Assembly: GCF_029277985.1 (NCBI RefSeq)
Contig: NZ_CP119546.1
Coordinates: 868,001 to 932,000 of the forward strand
DNA: 64,000 nucleotides
From: Providencia stuartii
GTDB taxonomy: Bacteria > Pseudomonadota > Gammaproteobacteria > Enterobacterales > Enterobacteriaceae
Reading direction: 5' to 3'
Shown: in pieces, positions 32,048 to 41,898 of the stretch
Numbering within the stretch: position 1 is the first letter of the stretch
Layout of the letters: every line of letters starts with the position of its first letter
Position numbers and translations under genes: made by a program
Notes under the pieces: generated by a model
What the model was told of the DNA's origin: nothing
The model's input: only the letters and a program-made list of their open reading frames with translations
The model's database searches: none

Positions 32048-32668
32048 ATGTCATATTTTGGCGGTCAGGAAAATCTAGCATCCCAAATGGCACTCGTGCC
32101 AATGGTCATTGAGCAGACCTCTCGGGGTGAACGTTCATACGATATTTATTCACGTCTGTTAAAAGAACGTATTATCTTCCTGACAGGTCAGGTGGAAGAT
32201 CATATGGCGAACTTAATTGTCGCACAGATGCTATTTTTGGAAGCAGAAAATCCAGAAAAAGATATCCAGCTTTACATCAACTCCCCAGGTGGCGTGATTA
32301 CAGCAGGTATGTCCATCTATGACACAATGCAATTTATTAAACCTGATGTTAGTACGATCTGTATGGGACAAGCTTGTTCTATGGGATCATTCTTGCTAGC
32401 TGCGGGGACTAAAGGTAAACGCTTCTGCCTACCAAATTCTCGCGTGATGATCCACCAACCACTCGGTGGTTATCAAGGACAAGCGACCGATATCGAAATT
32501 CACGCTCAGGAAATTCTGAAAGTGAAAGCGCGCATGAATGAGTTAATGGCATTGCACACTGGTAAGCCTGTCGAAGAAATCAATCGTGACACAGAGCGCG
32601 ATCGTTTCTTGTCTGCAAATGAAGCTAAAGAGTATGGTTTGGTTGACCATATTTATACTAGCCGTTAA
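32048..32668 (+). CDS. clpP: ATP-dependent Clp protease proteolytic subunit ClpP
   Basis: Serine peptidase forming the double heptameric barrel that degrades substrates unfolded by ClpX or ClpA. 206 residues (E. coli 207). The catalytic triad is Ser111 (GQACSMGS), His136 (VMIHQPLGG) and Asp185, the same numbering as E. coli. A short N-terminal propeptide precedes ALVPMVIEQ. The residue before the nucleophile is Cys rather than Ala, a mild change. clpX follows after 111 bases. Confidence 0.97.
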   Translation: MSYFGGQENLASQMALVPMVIEQTSRGERSYDIYSRLLKERIIFLTGQVEDHMANLIVAQMLFLEAENPEKDIQLYINSPGGVITAGMSIYDTMQFIKPDVSTICMGQACSMGSFLLAAGTKGKRFCLPNSRVMIHQPLGGYQGQATDIEIHAQEILKVKARMNELMALHTGKPVEEINRDTERDRFLSANEAKEYGLVDHIYTSR

Positions 32669-32779
32669 TTAACTAAGGTTTATACATACTTAATTAATAT
32701 CAAAGAAATTTATTCCTCCGTTTTATCGCGCAAGATAGTGAATAAACGGGGGAAAATTGACGATAAGTGAGGTCAACTG

Positions 32780-34057
32780 ATGACAGATAAGCGCAAAGAG
32801 GGGTCAGGTAAACTGTTGTACTGCTCTTTCTGCGGAAAAAGTCAGCATGAAGTCCGCAAGCTGATTGCCGGTCCGTCAGTCTATATTTGTGATGAATGTG
32901 TCGATTTATGCCTCGATATCATCCGTGAAGAGATCAAAGAACTGGCTCCTCATCGTGAGCGTAGTGCATTACCTACCCCACATGAGATCAGAGAGCATCT
33001 TGATGATTATGTGATAGGTCAAGAACAGGCGAAAAAAGTATTGGCTGTCGCCGTCTATAATCACTACAAGCGATTACGGAATGGTGATACAACCAGCGAA
33101 GGTGTTGAGCTTGGTAAAAGTAACATTTTGCTGATTGGTCCAACAGGCAGCGGTAAAACATTGCTGGCTGAAACCCTTGCTCGTTACTTGGATGTGCCTT
33201 TCACGATGGCAGATGCCACCACCTTAACCGAAGCGGGTTATGTTGGTGAAGATGTTGAAAACATCATCCAAAAATTACTGCAAAAATGTGACTACGATGT
33301 AGAAAAAGCGCAACGTGGTATTGTTTATATCGATGAAATTGACAAAATTTCACGTAAATCTGATAACCCTTCAATTACCCGTGATGTTTCAGGTGAAGGG
33401 GTACAACAAGCGTTGTTGAAACTGATTGAAGGGACAATTGCAGCCGTTCCACCTCAAGGTGGTCGTAAGCATCCTCAGCAAGAGTTCTTACAGGTTGATA
33501 CCTCTAAGATCTTATTTATCTGTGGAGGTGCTTTTGCGGGGCTCGATAAAGTGATCGGTCAGCGTTTAAATACGCGTTCAGGTATTGGTTTTGCTGCTGA
33601 GGTTAAAGGTGAATCCGAGAAAATTACTGAAGGTGAATTGTTAGCACAAACAGAGCCTGAAGATCTGATCAAATTTGGTTTGATCCCTGAGTTTATCGGT
33701 CGTTTGCCAGTGGTGGCAACTTTAACGGAATTGAGTGAAGAGGCGCTTATTCAGATCCTTCAAGAACCCAAAAATGCGCTAACTAAACAGTACCAAGCGC
33801 TATTTAGCCTTGAAGGGACAGAATTAGAGTTCCGTGAAGAAGCGTTAAAAGCGATTGCTAAAAAAGCAATGGCTCGTAAAACGGGGGCTCGTGGTTTACG
33901 TTCTATTGTTGAAGCGGCATTGCTAAATACAATGTATGACCTGCCTTCTATGGATAATGTAGAAAAAGTCGTTGTTGATGAAAATGTCATTAATGAACAA
34001 TCAGAACCATTACTGATCTACAGCAAACCTGATGCTCAAGCCTCCGGTGATAATTAA
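32780..34057 (+). CDS. clpX: ATP-dependent Clp protease ATP-binding subunit ClpX
   Basis: AAA+ hexameric unfoldase delivering substrates (for example ssrA-tagged proteins) to ClpP. 425 residues (E. coli 424). The zinc-binding N-domain has Cys15 and Cys18 plus CDEC; the AAA+ module has Walker A GPTGSGKT, pore motif GYVGED, Walker [10 protein letters not shown], and GARGLRSI (sensor 2). A terminator follows, separating it from lon. Confidence 0.97.
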   Translation: MTDKRKEGSGKLLYCSFCGKSQHEVRKLIAGPSVYICDECVDLCLDIIREEIKELAPHRERSALPTPHEIREHLDDYVIGQEQAKKVLAVAVYNHYKRLRNGDTTSEGVELGKSNILLIGPTGSGKTLLAETLARYLDVPFTMADATTLTEAGYVGEDVENIIQKLLQKCDYDVEKAQRGIVYIDEIDKISRKSDNPSITRDVSGEGVQQALLKLIEGTIAAVPPQGGRKHPQQEFLQVDTSKILFICGGAFAGLDKVIGQRLNTRSGIGFAAEVKGESEKITEGELLAQTEPEDLIKFGLIPEFIGRLPVVATLTELSEEALIQILQEPKNALTKQYQALFSLEGTELEFREEALKAIAKKAMARKTGARGLRSIVEAALLNTMYDLPSMDNVEKVVVDENVINEQSEPLLIYSKPDAQASGDN

Positions 34058-34089
34058 CGCCTAGGATTTAGCAACGACAAGTTATGAGT

Positions 34090-34122
34090 GAAATGAGGGT
34101 TCCTCCCTCATTTCATTTTTAT
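34090..34122 (+). terminator. Intrinsic terminator after clpX
   Basis: GAAATGAGGG (34090-34099) and CCCTCATTTC (34105-34114) form a perfect 10-bp stem with a 5-base loop, followed by ATTTTTAT. Confidence 0.85.
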
Positions 34123-34134
34123 CTTCAAGTACCC

Positions 34135-34162
34135 ATTGAATGCTAAAATCTTATCCCCATAT
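34135..34162 (+). promoter_or_regulatory. Sigma-32 (heat-shock) promoter of lon
   Basis: ATTGAA (34135-34140), a 14-base spacer, then CCCCATAT (34155-34162). The E. coli lon heat-shock promoter has the same TTGAATG and CCCCATATA elements. It is about 100 bases before the lon start. Confidence 0.72.
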
Positions 34163-34264
34163 AGTTTATATTCTGAGTGTGGTTTCTTTGCTTTTTAAAT
34201 ACACTTTTTTAAGCAATAGTTGGAAACCCTTAAACTAGCGCAAGCTAAACGAAGAGAGAGCTTT

Positions 34265-36709
34265 ATGAATCCTGAGCGTTCCGAACGCATTGAAATACCT
34301 GTATTGCCTCTGCGTGATGTAGTGGTGTACCCACATATGGTGATCCCACTGTTTGTTGGACGTGAAAAATCCATTCACAGTCTGGAAGCAGCGATGGATC
34401 ATGACAAGCAAGTAATGCTGGTAGCCCAAAAAGAGGCCTCAACTGATGAGCCTGGGGTTAATGATTTATTTTCTGTTGGTACCGTAGCTTCAGTTATTCA
34501 AATGCTGAAATTGCCCGATGGGACAGTTAAAGTATTAGTTGAAGGCTTAAGAAGAGCGCGTATAAGCAGCTTAACTGACAATGGCGAGTATTTCTTAGCA
34601 CAAGCAGAATATTTGCAGCCTGAAGCTGTGAAACAAGCTGAAGATGCAGATGATTTTTACAATGAAGATAGCGCTCAAGCTAAAGTCGCAGAACTTCTTG
34701 ATGAAAAAGAGCAAGAGGTTCTTTATCGCACTATTGTCAATCAGTTCGAAAGCTATATTAAACTGAATAAAAAAATTCCACCTGAAGTTTTGACATCGCT
34801 GCATTCGATTGAACAAGATCAACTCGATAAATTAGCGGATACCATAGCGTCTCATATGCCACTTAAATTGGCAGATAAACAACGTGTGTTAGAGATGGCG
34901 AATGTTGCTGAGCGTGTTGAATTCCTGATGGCCATGATGGAATCTGAAACTGAGCTGTTGCAAGTTGAGAAACGCATCCGTAACCGTGTCAAAAAGCAGA
35001 TGGAAAAAAGCCAACGCGAATATTATTTGAATGAGCAAATGAAAGCGATTCAAAAAGAGCTTGGTGAAATGGATGATGCGCCCGATGAATACGAAGCGCT
35101 GAAACGCAAAATTGAAGAAGCAAAAATGCCAAAAGAGGCTCATGAGAAAGCTGAAGCAGAATTGCAAAAGCTAAAAATGATGTCTCCAATGTCAGCAGAA
35201 GCCACAGTAGTGCGTAGCTACATTGATTGGATGGTTCAGGTACCATGGCATGCTCGTAGCAAAGTGAAAAAAGACCTTGTTAAGGCGCAAGAAGTACTAG
35301 ATACAGACCATTATGGCCTAGAGCGTGTTAAGGAACGTATCCTAGAGTATCTGGCGGTACAAAGCCGTGTCAGTAAGATTAAAGGCCCAATCCTATGTTT
35401 GGTTGGACCACCAGGGGTAGGTAAAACCTCACTTGGTCAATCTATCGCAAAAGCAACAGGCCGTCAGTACACTCGCATGGCATTAGGTGGCGTACGTGAT
35501 GAAGCGGAAATTCGTGGTCACCGCCGTACCTATATCGGTTCTATGCCGGGTAAACTGATCCAGAAAATGGCAAAAGTTGGAGTGAAAAACCCGCTGTTCC
35601 TGTTAGATGAGATTGATAAAATGTCTTCTGACATGCGAGGTGATCCTGCTTCTGCATTACTCGAGGTGTTAGATCCTGAGCAAAACGTCGCATTTAACGA
35701 TCATTATTTGGAAGTTGATTACGATCTTTCTGATGTGATGTTTGTGGCTACGTCTAACTCGATGAATATTCCTGCGCCATTGCTCGATCGTATGGAAGTT
35801 ATTCGTCTGTCTGGCTATACAGAAGATGAGAAATTAAATATCGCTAAGCAGCATTTGCTGCCGAAGCAAATCCAACGCAACGCATTGAAAAAGAATGAGC
35901 TAACGATTGATGATAGTGCACTCATTGGCATTATCCGTTACTACACTCGTGAAGCGGGTGTCCGTGGTTTAGAGCGTGAAATTTCGAAACTGTGTCGTAA
36001 AGCGGTTAAGTCCTTATTAATGGATAAGAAGCTGAAACATATCGAAATTAATGCTGATAACCTGAAGGATTTCTTAGGTGTTCGTAAGTTTGATTATGGT
36101 CAAGCCGATACGGAAAACCGTGTAGGTCAAGTCACCGGATTGGCGTGGACCGAGGTCGGCGGTGACTTGTTAACGATTGAGACAGCTTGTGTACCTGGTA
36201 AAGGTAAGCTCACTTATACTGGTTCATTAGGTGAAGTGATGCAAGAATCTATTCAAGCTGCGTTGACTGTTGTTCGAGCTCGAGCAGAAAAACTGGGCAT
36301 CAATAGCGATTTCTATGAGAAACGCGATATTCATGTTCACGTACCTGAAGGTGCGACACCGAAAGATGGCCCAAGTGCAGGTATTGCTATGTCAACGGCC
36401 TTAGTTTCCTGCTTAACAGGTAATCCTGTTAAAGCGGATGTCGCAATGACAGGTGAAATTACGCTAAGAGGTCTTGTATTACCAATTGGTGGACTGAAAG
36501 AAAAATTACTTGCAGCACATCGTGGTGGTATTAAAACGGTATTAATTCCATTTGAGAACAAACGTGATTTGGAAGAAATTCCAGAAAATGTGATTGCTGA
36601 TTTGGAAATTCACCCTGTTAAAACTATTGAGGAAGTCCTCTCTTTGGCATTAGCGAACCCGCCATTTGGTGTGGAAATCGTAAAAAATAAGTCAAAAAGA
36701 GTGAGCTGA
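34265..36709 (+). CDS. lon: ATP-dependent protease Lon
   Basis: Homo-hexameric AAA+ serine protease degrading misfolded and regulatory proteins. ATG 34265 gives 814 residues starting [18 protein letters not shown]; an upstream in-frame ATG adds 15 non-conserved residues. Walker A is GPPGVGKT; the catalytic dyad is Ser704 (KDGPSAG) and Lys747 (GGLKEK). The protein is 30 residues longer than E. coli Lon (784): about 23 extra acidic residues lie in the N-domain near 119-147, two extra lie shortly after, and five at the C-terminus. It is preceded by a heat-shock promoter. Confidence 0.97.
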   Translation: MNPERSERIEIPVLPLRDVVVYPHMVIPLFVGREKSIHSLEAAMDHDKQVMLVAQKEASTDEPGVNDLFSVGTVASVIQMLKLPDGTVKVLVEGLRRARISSLTDNGEYFLAQAEYLQPEAVKQAEDADDFYNEDSAQAKVAELLDEKEQEVLYRTIVNQFESYIKLNKKIPPEVLTSLHSIEQDQLDKLADTIASHMPLKLADKQRVLEMANVAERVEFLMAMMESETELLQVEKRIRNRVKKQMEKSQREYYLNEQMKAIQKELGEMDDAPDEYEALKRKIEEAKMPKEAHEKAEAELQKLKMMSPMSAEATVVRSYIDWMVQVPWHARSKVKKDLVKAQEVLDTDHYGLERVKERILEYLAVQSRVSKIKGPILCLVGPPGVGKTSLGQSIAKATGRQYTRMALGGVRDEAEIRGHRRTYIGSMPGKLIQKMAKVGVKNPLFLLDEIDKMSSDMRGDPASALLEVLDPEQNVAFNDHYLEVDYDLSDVMFVATSNSMNIPAPLLDRMEVIRLSGYTEDEKLNIAKQHLLPKQIQRNALKKNELTIDDSALIGIIRYYTREAGVRGLEREISKLCRKAVKSLLMDKKLKHIEINADNLKDFLGVRKFDYGQADTENRVGQVTGLAWTEVGGDLLTIETACVPGKGKLTYTGSLGEVMQESIQAALTVVRARAEKLGINSDFYEKRDIHVHVPEGATPKDGPSAGIAMSTALVSCLTGNPVKADVAMTGEITLRGLVLPIGGLKEKLLAAHRGGIKTVLIPFENKRDLEEIPENVIADLEIHPVKTIEEVLSLALANPPFGVEIVKNKSKRVS

Positions 36710-36733
36710 ATCAAGAAGTTTGCATAAAAGTAT

Positions 36734-36771
36734 GGCTGATAACCTATTTAGGGGTTGTCAGCCTTTTTTTT
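36734..36771 (+). terminator. Intrinsic terminator after lon
   Basis: GGCTGATAACC (36734-36744) pairs with GGTTGTCAGCC (36753-36763, one G-T pair), followed by eight T. Confidence 0.88.
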
Positions 36772-36921
36772 CGTCGCTAATTTAACGATGATTCTGATAA
36801 TTATTTGGATGTAATCTGTTCTCTTGCCATTGGCATTCAGGATTGATATAACGGCTGCATCATTAATTAGCTTAATAGCCTAATTAAGATCATAGTCAAA
36901 ACTAATATGGGGATGATAAGA

Positions 36922-37197
36922 GTGAATAAGTCTCAACTGATTGATCAAATCGCTTCTGAAGCGAATATTTCTAAAGCTGCAGCTGGCCGTGTTGTTGATG
37001 CGTTTGTTGCATCAGTCACTAGTTCACTGAGCAAAGGTGATGATGTTGCTTTAGTTGGCTTTGGTACATTCACCGTTCGTGAACGTGCCGCTCGCACAGG
37101 ACGTAACCCACAAACAGGTAAAGAGATTAAGATCGCTGCGGCGAAAGTACCTGCTTTCCGTCCGGGTAAAGGTTTAAAAGACGCAGTTAATAGCTAA
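36922..37197 (+). CDS. hupB: DNA-binding protein HU-beta
   Basis: Small nucleoid protein that bends DNA as HU dimers. The GTG at 36922 gives 91 residues beginning [14 protein letters not shown] (E. coli 90); an upstream ATG at 36907 adds five residues. The beta-arm signature [10 protein letters not shown] and the closing [12 protein letters not shown] are intact. E. coli hupB also starts with GTG. It follows lon with its own terminators on both sides. Confidence 0.96.
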   Translation: MNKSQLIDQIASEANISKAAAGRVVDAFVASVTSSLSKGDDVALVGFGTFTVRERAARTGRNPQTGKEIKIAAAKVPAFRPGKGLKDAVNS

Positions 37198-37275
37198 TTC
37201 AGTTTTATTTTGGGATTGTTTTATTTTTTTTCAAAACACTCACTGACTGAAAATTATTAATCAGCTAATATAGAG

Positions 37276-37306
37276 GCGCATCATGGAAATGGTGCGCTTT
37301 TTTTTC
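37276..37306 (+). terminator. Intrinsic terminator after hupB
   Basis: GCGCATCA (37276-37283) pairs with TGGTGCGC (37290-37297, with one G-T), followed by eight T. Confidence 0.85.
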
Positions 37307-37371
37307 AATCTGAGTTAAGATTAGCGTATTATTAGGAAATTGAATTTAACAAAGCGGAGTTAAGCCTTTTT

Positions 37372-39240
37372 ATGATGGACAATCTACGCACGAAGGTGAA
37401 CAGTCCTTTTATCAAACTGATACTGGCTATCATTATCCTGTCATTCGTGCTGACAGGGGTTGCTGGTTACATGATTGGCGGTACAAGTAATGATGCTGCT
37501 GAAGTAAATGGGCAGCCAATTAGCAGGGAGCAACTACAACAGGCTTTCGCACAAGAGCGTCAATCTTTACAAGAATATTTGGGAGATAAGTTTTCTGAAG
37601 TTGCGGGTAATGAAGAAAGCATGAAATTATTACGCCGACAAGCTTTGGATAACTTGATTAATAACGAATTAATCAATCAGTACGCTAATGAGTTAAATCT
37701 GTCAGCGAGTGATGCTCAGATAGAAAGAGCCATTTTTGCTATGTCGATTTTCCAAACGAATGGGAAATTTGATAGTGAAAAATACCGTAATATTTTAAGC
37801 CAGTACAATGTCAATGCGGATAATTTCGCGGCGCAAATTCGTACTGACTTAGTGCGTGCTCAATTGGCTAAGGCATTTACTGGTAGTGACTTTGCTTTAC
37901 CTTCAGAAGTGAAAAATTACGCTGAATTATTTTTGCAAGAACGTGAAATTCGTACAGCGACCCTGTCATTAGCTGATATTGAAGCTAAACAGACTGCGAC
38001 TGAAGATGAATTAAAAGATTACTACAATGCGAATCAGAACAGTTTTATCTCTCCTGAAAAAGTTCAGGTCAGCTATGTTGAGATTGATGCCGCTTCTCTA
38101 CCTGAACTGACCGTTTCTGATGCAGAAATAAAAACTTATTATGATCAAAATCTGAAAAATTATACTCAGGCTCAGCAAAACCACTACAGTATGATTCAGG
38201 TTGCTTCAGAGAAAGAAGCGAATGAAATCCTTGATCAGCTAAAAGCGGGGGCGCAATTCGACGTGTTAGCCTCTGAGAAATCAACGGATAAGTTTAGTGC
38301 CGGCAATAAAGGTGTGATCGGGTGGATGGAAGAAGCCTCAACACCCGCTGAGATTGCGAATGCGAAATTAACTGAGAAAGGGCAACTTTCTGCGCCGATC
38401 AAGTCTGGCTCAAACTTTGTTATCTTCCGTTTAGATGATATTAAGCCTGAAAGCACGAAACCTTTCGATGAAGTCAAAGATTCGATTAAGACGACGTTAA
38501 CGCAAGATAAAAATGTTAAACAGTTTTATGACTTGCAACAAAAAGTCAGTGAAGCAGCGACGAATGACAATGAGTCTTTAGCGTCAGTAGAAGAGGTATC
38601 AGGCTTAAAAGTGGTAACCACCGACTGGTTTGATAAAAATAATCCACCGGCCGCTTTAAACTTCCCTAAAGTCATTAACGAAATATTTAGTGAGCGTTTA
38701 GTGGATAAAAATGGTTCAACGGGGATTAACTCGGATGTGATTAATGTTGAAGGTGACCGTGCGTTTGTCGTCCGTGTTACCCAATATAAGCCGGAACAAA
38801 CTGAATCATTCGAAACCGTTAAATCTCAAATCGAAGCATTAGTTAAACGTAAAAAAGCAGATGCTGAGCTGAAAGCAGAAGGCGATAAATTAGTCGCTGC
38901 ACTGAAAGAAGGTAAAGGCGAGGCTGCATTGAGCGCTGCTAATGTTAAGTTTACTGCTCCTGAAACCGTTTCTCGTATGATGCCTCAAACACCAATTATT
39001 GGTGCAGCAATGGCGATGGCGAAACCAAGCGAAGGTAAGGTGACTTATACGACGGCTCGAGATGCACAAGATAACTTAGTCATTATTCAGCTTGATAAAG
39101 TGATCCCAGGTAAAGCGTCTGATGAAGAGCTAGCCCAACTGACCAAAGAGTACCAAGGTATGATGGGCAGTGCGGTAAATGAAGCGTTGATGCTTAACTT
39201 GCGTGAGAAAGCCAAAGTTGAAGTATTGAACCTCGAGTAA
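37372..39240 (+). CDS. ppiD: Periplasmic folding chaperone PpiD
   Basis: Inner-membrane-anchored periplasmic chaperone associated with the SecYEG exit, with an inactive-type parvulin domain. 622 residues (E. coli 623). One N-terminal membrane helix (about residues 15-35, LILAIIILSFVLTGVAGYMIGG), SurA-like helical region, then a parvulin domain around 260-360 (HYSMIQVASEKEANEIL, GNKGVIGWMEEASTP). It follows hupB as in E. coli and precedes ybaV. Confidence 0.95.
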   Translation: MMDNLRTKVNSPFIKLILAIIILSFVLTGVAGYMIGGTSNDAAEVNGQPISREQLQQAFAQERQSLQEYLGDKFSEVAGNEESMKLLRRQALDNLINNELINQYANELNLSASDAQIERAIFAMSIFQTNGKFDSEKYRNILSQYNVNADNFAAQIRTDLVRAQLAKAFTGSDFALPSEVKNYAELFLQEREIRTATLSLADIEAKQTATEDELKDYYNANQNSFISPEKVQVSYVEIDAASLPELTVSDAEIKTYYDQNLKNYTQAQQNHYSMIQVASEKEANEILDQLKAGAQFDVLASEKSTDKFSAGNKGVIGWMEEASTPAEIANAKLTEKGQLSAPIKSGSNFVIFRLDDIKPESTKPFDEVKDSIKTTLTQDKNVKQFYDLQQKVSEAATNDNESLASVEEVSGLKVVTTDWFDKNNPPAALNFPKVINEIFSERLVDKNGSTGINSDVINVEGDRAFVVRVTQYKPEQTESFETVKSQIEALVKRKKADAELKAEGDKLVAALKEGKGEAALSAANVKFTAPETVSRMMPQTPIIGAAMAMAKPSEGKVTYTTARDAQDNLVIIQLDKVIPGKASDEELAQLTKEYQGMMGSAVNEALMLNLREKAKVEVLNLE

Positions 39241-39256
39241 TTTGAGACGCTGTTCG

Positions 39257-39274
39257 CAATTACAATTGTAATTG
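39257..39274. other. Perfect 18-bp palindrome downstream of ppiD
   Basis: CAATTACAATTGTAATTG reads the same on both strands. It lies between the ppiD stop and its terminator. It could be a protein-binding dyad or chance in AT-rich sequence. Confidence 0.4.
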
Positions 39275-39285
39275 AATCTATCTTA

Positions 39286-39313
39286 AGGCCACCTTTGGGT
39301 GGCCTTTCTTATT
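39286..39313 (+). terminator. Intrinsic terminator after ppiD
   Basis: AGGCCACC and GGTGGCCT (39286-39305) form a perfect 8-bp stem with a TTTG loop, followed by TTCTTATTT. Confidence 0.8.
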
Positions 39314-39387
39314 TCTGTTAAGCGAAAACAGCGTTTGTCTTTTGATTTTGGCATTGTGCTATCTCAATTTAAAACAGGAGAAAGCCA

Positions 39388-39750
39388 ATGACATGGATGA
39401 AATCTATAAAGCAGTCACTAGGGAGTATCGTCGTCATTTCCTCGATGTTGATGTGTTCACACGCAGTATTAGCTAAAAAAATCGAGCCTGATAAGACGAT
39501 GACAAACAAACATTTTCAAGAAGAAAAAACATTACCAGCGGGTGTCGATGACATCGCCCAAGTTAATATTAATCAGGCTAGTGCAGAAGAATTAGCAAAA
39601 AAGCTTCATGGTATTGGTATACAAAAGGCAAAGGCAATTGTTGAGTATAGAAATACATATGGGGCATTTAATACTATTGAAAATATTTTAGAGGTGCGTG
39701 GAATAGGGCCTGCATTTTTAGAAAAAAACCGAAGTAAATTGACCTTATAA
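39388..39750 (+). CDS. ybaV: ComEA-like helix-hairpin-helix protein YbaV
   Basis: Predicted exported DNA-binding protein of the ComEA type; in naturally competent bacteria such proteins bind incoming DNA in the periplasm, but the role in enterobacteria is unproven. 120 residues with a signal peptide ending near SHAVLA, then two helix-hairpin-helix motifs (VNINQASAEELAKKLHGIGIQ with AKAIVEYR, and ILEVRGIGPAFLEKNRS). The position between ppiD and fadM matches E. coli. Confidence 0.92.
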   Translation: MTWMKSIKQSLGSIVVISSMLMCSHAVLAKKIEPDKTMTNKHFQEEKTLPAGVDDIAQVNINQASAEELAKKLHGIGIQKAKAIVEYRNTYGAFNTIENILEVRGIGPAFLEKNRSKLTL

Positions 39751-39757
39751 CAAGTGG

Positions 39758-39783
39758 AGTGCTCACATTAATATGTGAGCACT
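39758..39783 (+). terminator. Hairpin after ybaV, probable terminator
   Basis: AGTGCTCACAT (39758-39768) and ATGTGAGCACT (39773-39783) form a perfect 11-bp stem with a 4-base loop; only TCAT follows, so release may be weak. Confidence 0.6.
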
Positions 39784-39863
39784 TCATACCGTGAAATGGG
39801 TGATATGAATCATGTTTATGAACAGGCTCTTTTTGTATTACTCATATTTTGTTAAATAAATAA

Positions 39864-39879
39864 TTTGATGTGTATCACA
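39864..39879. promoter_or_regulatory. CRP-like site upstream of fadM
   Basis: TTTGA-TGTGTA-TCACA matches nine of ten bases of the TGTGA-N6-TCACA half-sites. It is 77 bases before the fadM start. Confidence 0.5.
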
Positions 39880-39955
39880 TAAAATAGATTATTTCAGCAA
39901 GAGCCATAATTATTTGTTATGTTTTTGTAAACAGAGGCAACTGGTCGGAGTAGTT

Positions 39956-40387
39956 ATGGCAACGCAAATTAAAGTTAGAGGTTACCACATTGATGTTTTC
40001 CAGCATGTTAATAATGCACGCTATCTTGAGTTCTATGAGTCAGATCGTTGGGCTTGGATGGAGCAACATGATTTCATTGGATGGGCCCTGAAGAAAAAGC
40101 TGACAATGGCTGCGGTTAATATCAATGTGAACTATTTTCATGGTGCAGTCATTGGTGATGAATTAGTCGTGACTACACGTATTGAGAAAATTGGTGCTAG
40201 AAGTGCGGTATGTTATCAGCAAATAATTCGTGAACGACAAGGAAAGAAAGAGGTTGTTTCTGATGCAATGGTGACTTTTGTATTTATTGATTTATCGTTA
40301 AATAAAGCCATTAGTATTGATGGTGAGTTACTCGAAAAACTTGAATTGTTGTCACAAGCTAACGCTGAAGCGTTTGTTGACGCTTAA
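39956..40387 (+). CDS. fadM: Acyl-CoA thioesterase FadM
   Basis: Hotdog-fold long-chain acyl-CoA thioesterase that supports beta-oxidation of some unsaturated fatty acids. ATG 39956 gives 143 residues (E. coli 132) starting MATQIKVRGYHIDVFQHVNNARYLEF, the family signature with the conserved Asp; the frame extends 14 codons upstream without conservation. The C-terminus is about ten residues longer than E. coli. It is followed by a terminator shared with convergent queC. Confidence 0.93.
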   Translation: MATQIKVRGYHIDVFQHVNNARYLEFYESDRWAWMEQHDFIGWALKKKLTMAAVNINVNYFHGAVIGDELVVTTRIEKIGARSAVCYQQIIRERQGKKEVVSDAMVTFVFIDLSLNKAISIDGELLEKLELLSQANAEAFVDA

Positions 40388-40394
40388 CGCATTC

Positions 40395-40433
40395 AAGGGG
40401 GCCGGAAAGAGTACTCTTTTCTAGCCCCCTTAT
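40395..40433. terminator. Bidirectional terminator between fadM and queC
   Basis: AAGGGGGC (40395-40402) pairs with GCCCCCTT (40424-40431), and an inner AAGAG/CTCTT dyad extends the fold. Short T tracts are on both sides. Confidence 0.7.
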
Positions 40434-40443
40434 ATTCAGGTAA

Positions 40444-41142
40444 CTAGATGAGTTTAGTCATTTTTTTGAGTGAAGATAACACAGTTTCTTTATCGCTCAA
40501 GTAGTCGTTTAAGCCCTTACTGCGAAGATGGCATGCAGCGCACTCTCCACAGCCGTCTCCTTGTATGCCGTTATAGCAAGTCAGAGTTTCTTGTCGTATT
40601 GTGTCTAAATGACCATAAAAATCAGCTAAAGCCCAAGTTTGCGCTTTATTTAACCACATCAACGGTGTTTCAAAACGAATGTCTTTCGCCAGTCCTAGAT
40701 TGACGGCATGATTAAGTGCGGTGACAAATTCATCTCGACAGTCAGGGTAGCCCGAGAAGTCCGTTTCACAAACCCCGGTGATAACGGCTTCCGCTTGCAC
40801 TTGGTAGGCATAGATGGCAGCTAGCGTTAAAAAAAGAATATTTCGCCCCGGAACAAATGTACTGGGTAACCCGCTAGACTCACTTTCTTGATAGTCAGGC
40901 ACTGGAATATTATCACGAGTTAGACTGCTCACTGCGAGTTCATTGAGGAGAGTGACATCAAGCACCTTGTGTGCAGTTGCTCCAAGTGAATGGCTGAGCT
41001 TTTGGGCCACTTCAATCTCAAAGCGATGACGTTGCCCATAATCAAAAGTGACACAATGGACTTCATCATAAGTTTTTAACGCTTGGATGAGGCAAGTCGT
41101 CGAGTCTTGACCACCACTGAAGACAACAACAGCGCGTTTCAT
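40444..41142 (-). CDS. queC: 7-cyano-7-deazaguanine (preQ0) synthase QueC
   Basis: ATP-dependent conversion of 7-carboxy-7-deazaguanine to preQ0, upstream of Tgt and QueA in queuosine synthesis. 232 residues (E. coli 231). The PP-loop is [12 protein letters not shown], and the zinc site uses Cys189, Cys198, Cys201 and Cys204 ([16 protein letters not shown]). It is divergent from decR, as in E. coli. Confidence 0.96.
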   Translation of the reverse strand: MKRAVVVFSGGQDSTTCLIQALKTYDEVHCVTFDYGQRHRFEIEVAQKLSHSLGATAHKVLDVTLLNELAVSSLTRDNIPVPDYQESESSGLPSTFVPGRNILFLTLAAIYAYQVQAEAVITGVCETDFSGYPDCRDEFVTALNHAVNLGLAKDIRFETPLMWLNKAQTWALADFYGHLDTIRQETLTCYNGIQGDGCGECAACHLRSKGLNDYLSDKETVLSSLKKMTKLI

Positions 41143-41348
41143 AAATATTCCTCTTACTCCAACAAAAATGAATATACAGGTTGCTATAGCGCCATGTTAA
41201 TGGTGCTAGCCTTTGATGGATAGCGGTATTTTTGTCTTTTAACACAGATTGATAAATTATTTATGCTGTTGTCAGTCTATTTAGGTAAAATAATTCTATT
41301 ATATAGCCGTAACCGTGACATTTTTTTATAAATATTAAGAGAGCAAAT

Positions 41349-41810
41349 ATGTTAGATAAGATAGATAAAAAGTTACTTCGCTTGCTGCAAAATGACAGCA
41401 GTCTATCTTTGAATGCACTTGCAGAAGCGGTGAATTTAACATCAACACCTTGTTGGAAAAGGCTAAAACGCTTAGAAGATGAGGGATATATTCGGAGTAA
41501 AGTCACGTTACTCGACGGCGAAAAGTTAGGCTTGGGCTTAACCGTTATCGTGATGATCAAAACTCAGCATCACAACAGCGAGTGGTATGAGCAATTTGTT
41601 TCTTTTGTTAGTCAGCTTCCAGAGGTACTTATGTTTTATCGCATGGCTGGGGAGTATGACTATCTTATGCAAGTTGAAGTCAAAGATATGAAATCCTATG
41701 ACTTATTTTATAAAAAGTTAGTTAATGGTGTTCATGGGCTTATTGATGTAACCTCTAGTTTTGCAATGGAAAAAATCAAGTATACTACGGTGTTACCTAT
41801 CCCTGATTAA
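41349..41810 (+). CDS. decR: Lrp/AsnC-family regulator DecR (YbaO)
   Basis: Lrp-family transcription factor; in E. coli DecR responds to cysteine and activates the cyuPA cysteine-detoxification genes. 153 residues (E. coli 152), with an N-terminal winged helix ([26 protein letters not shown]) and a C-terminal RAM ligand domain ([20 protein letters not shown]). It lies immediately upstream of mdlA, as in E. coli. The target in this organism is not shown by the sequence. Confidence 0.94.
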   Translation: MLDKIDKKLLRLLQNDSSLSLNALAEAVNLTSTPCWKRLKRLEDEGYIRSKVTLLDGEKLGLGLTVIVMIKTQHHNSEWYEQFVSFVSQLPEVLMFYRMAGEYDYLMQVEVKDMKSYDLFYKKLVNGVHGLIDVTSSFAMEKIKYTTVLPIPD

Positions 41811-41898
41811 TGGTATTACGCCTATTTTTCTTAAGCATTTGCACCATTAGGATGCCACACCATGGCAAATATTAAATCTTATTCAAGGCAGTAATTCA

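Noticed and set aside
34889..35246. Phe/Leu-rich minus-strand frames inside lon
   Set aside because: They mirror the Lys/Glu-rich Lon helical region and have no start signals; lon is intact on the plus strand.
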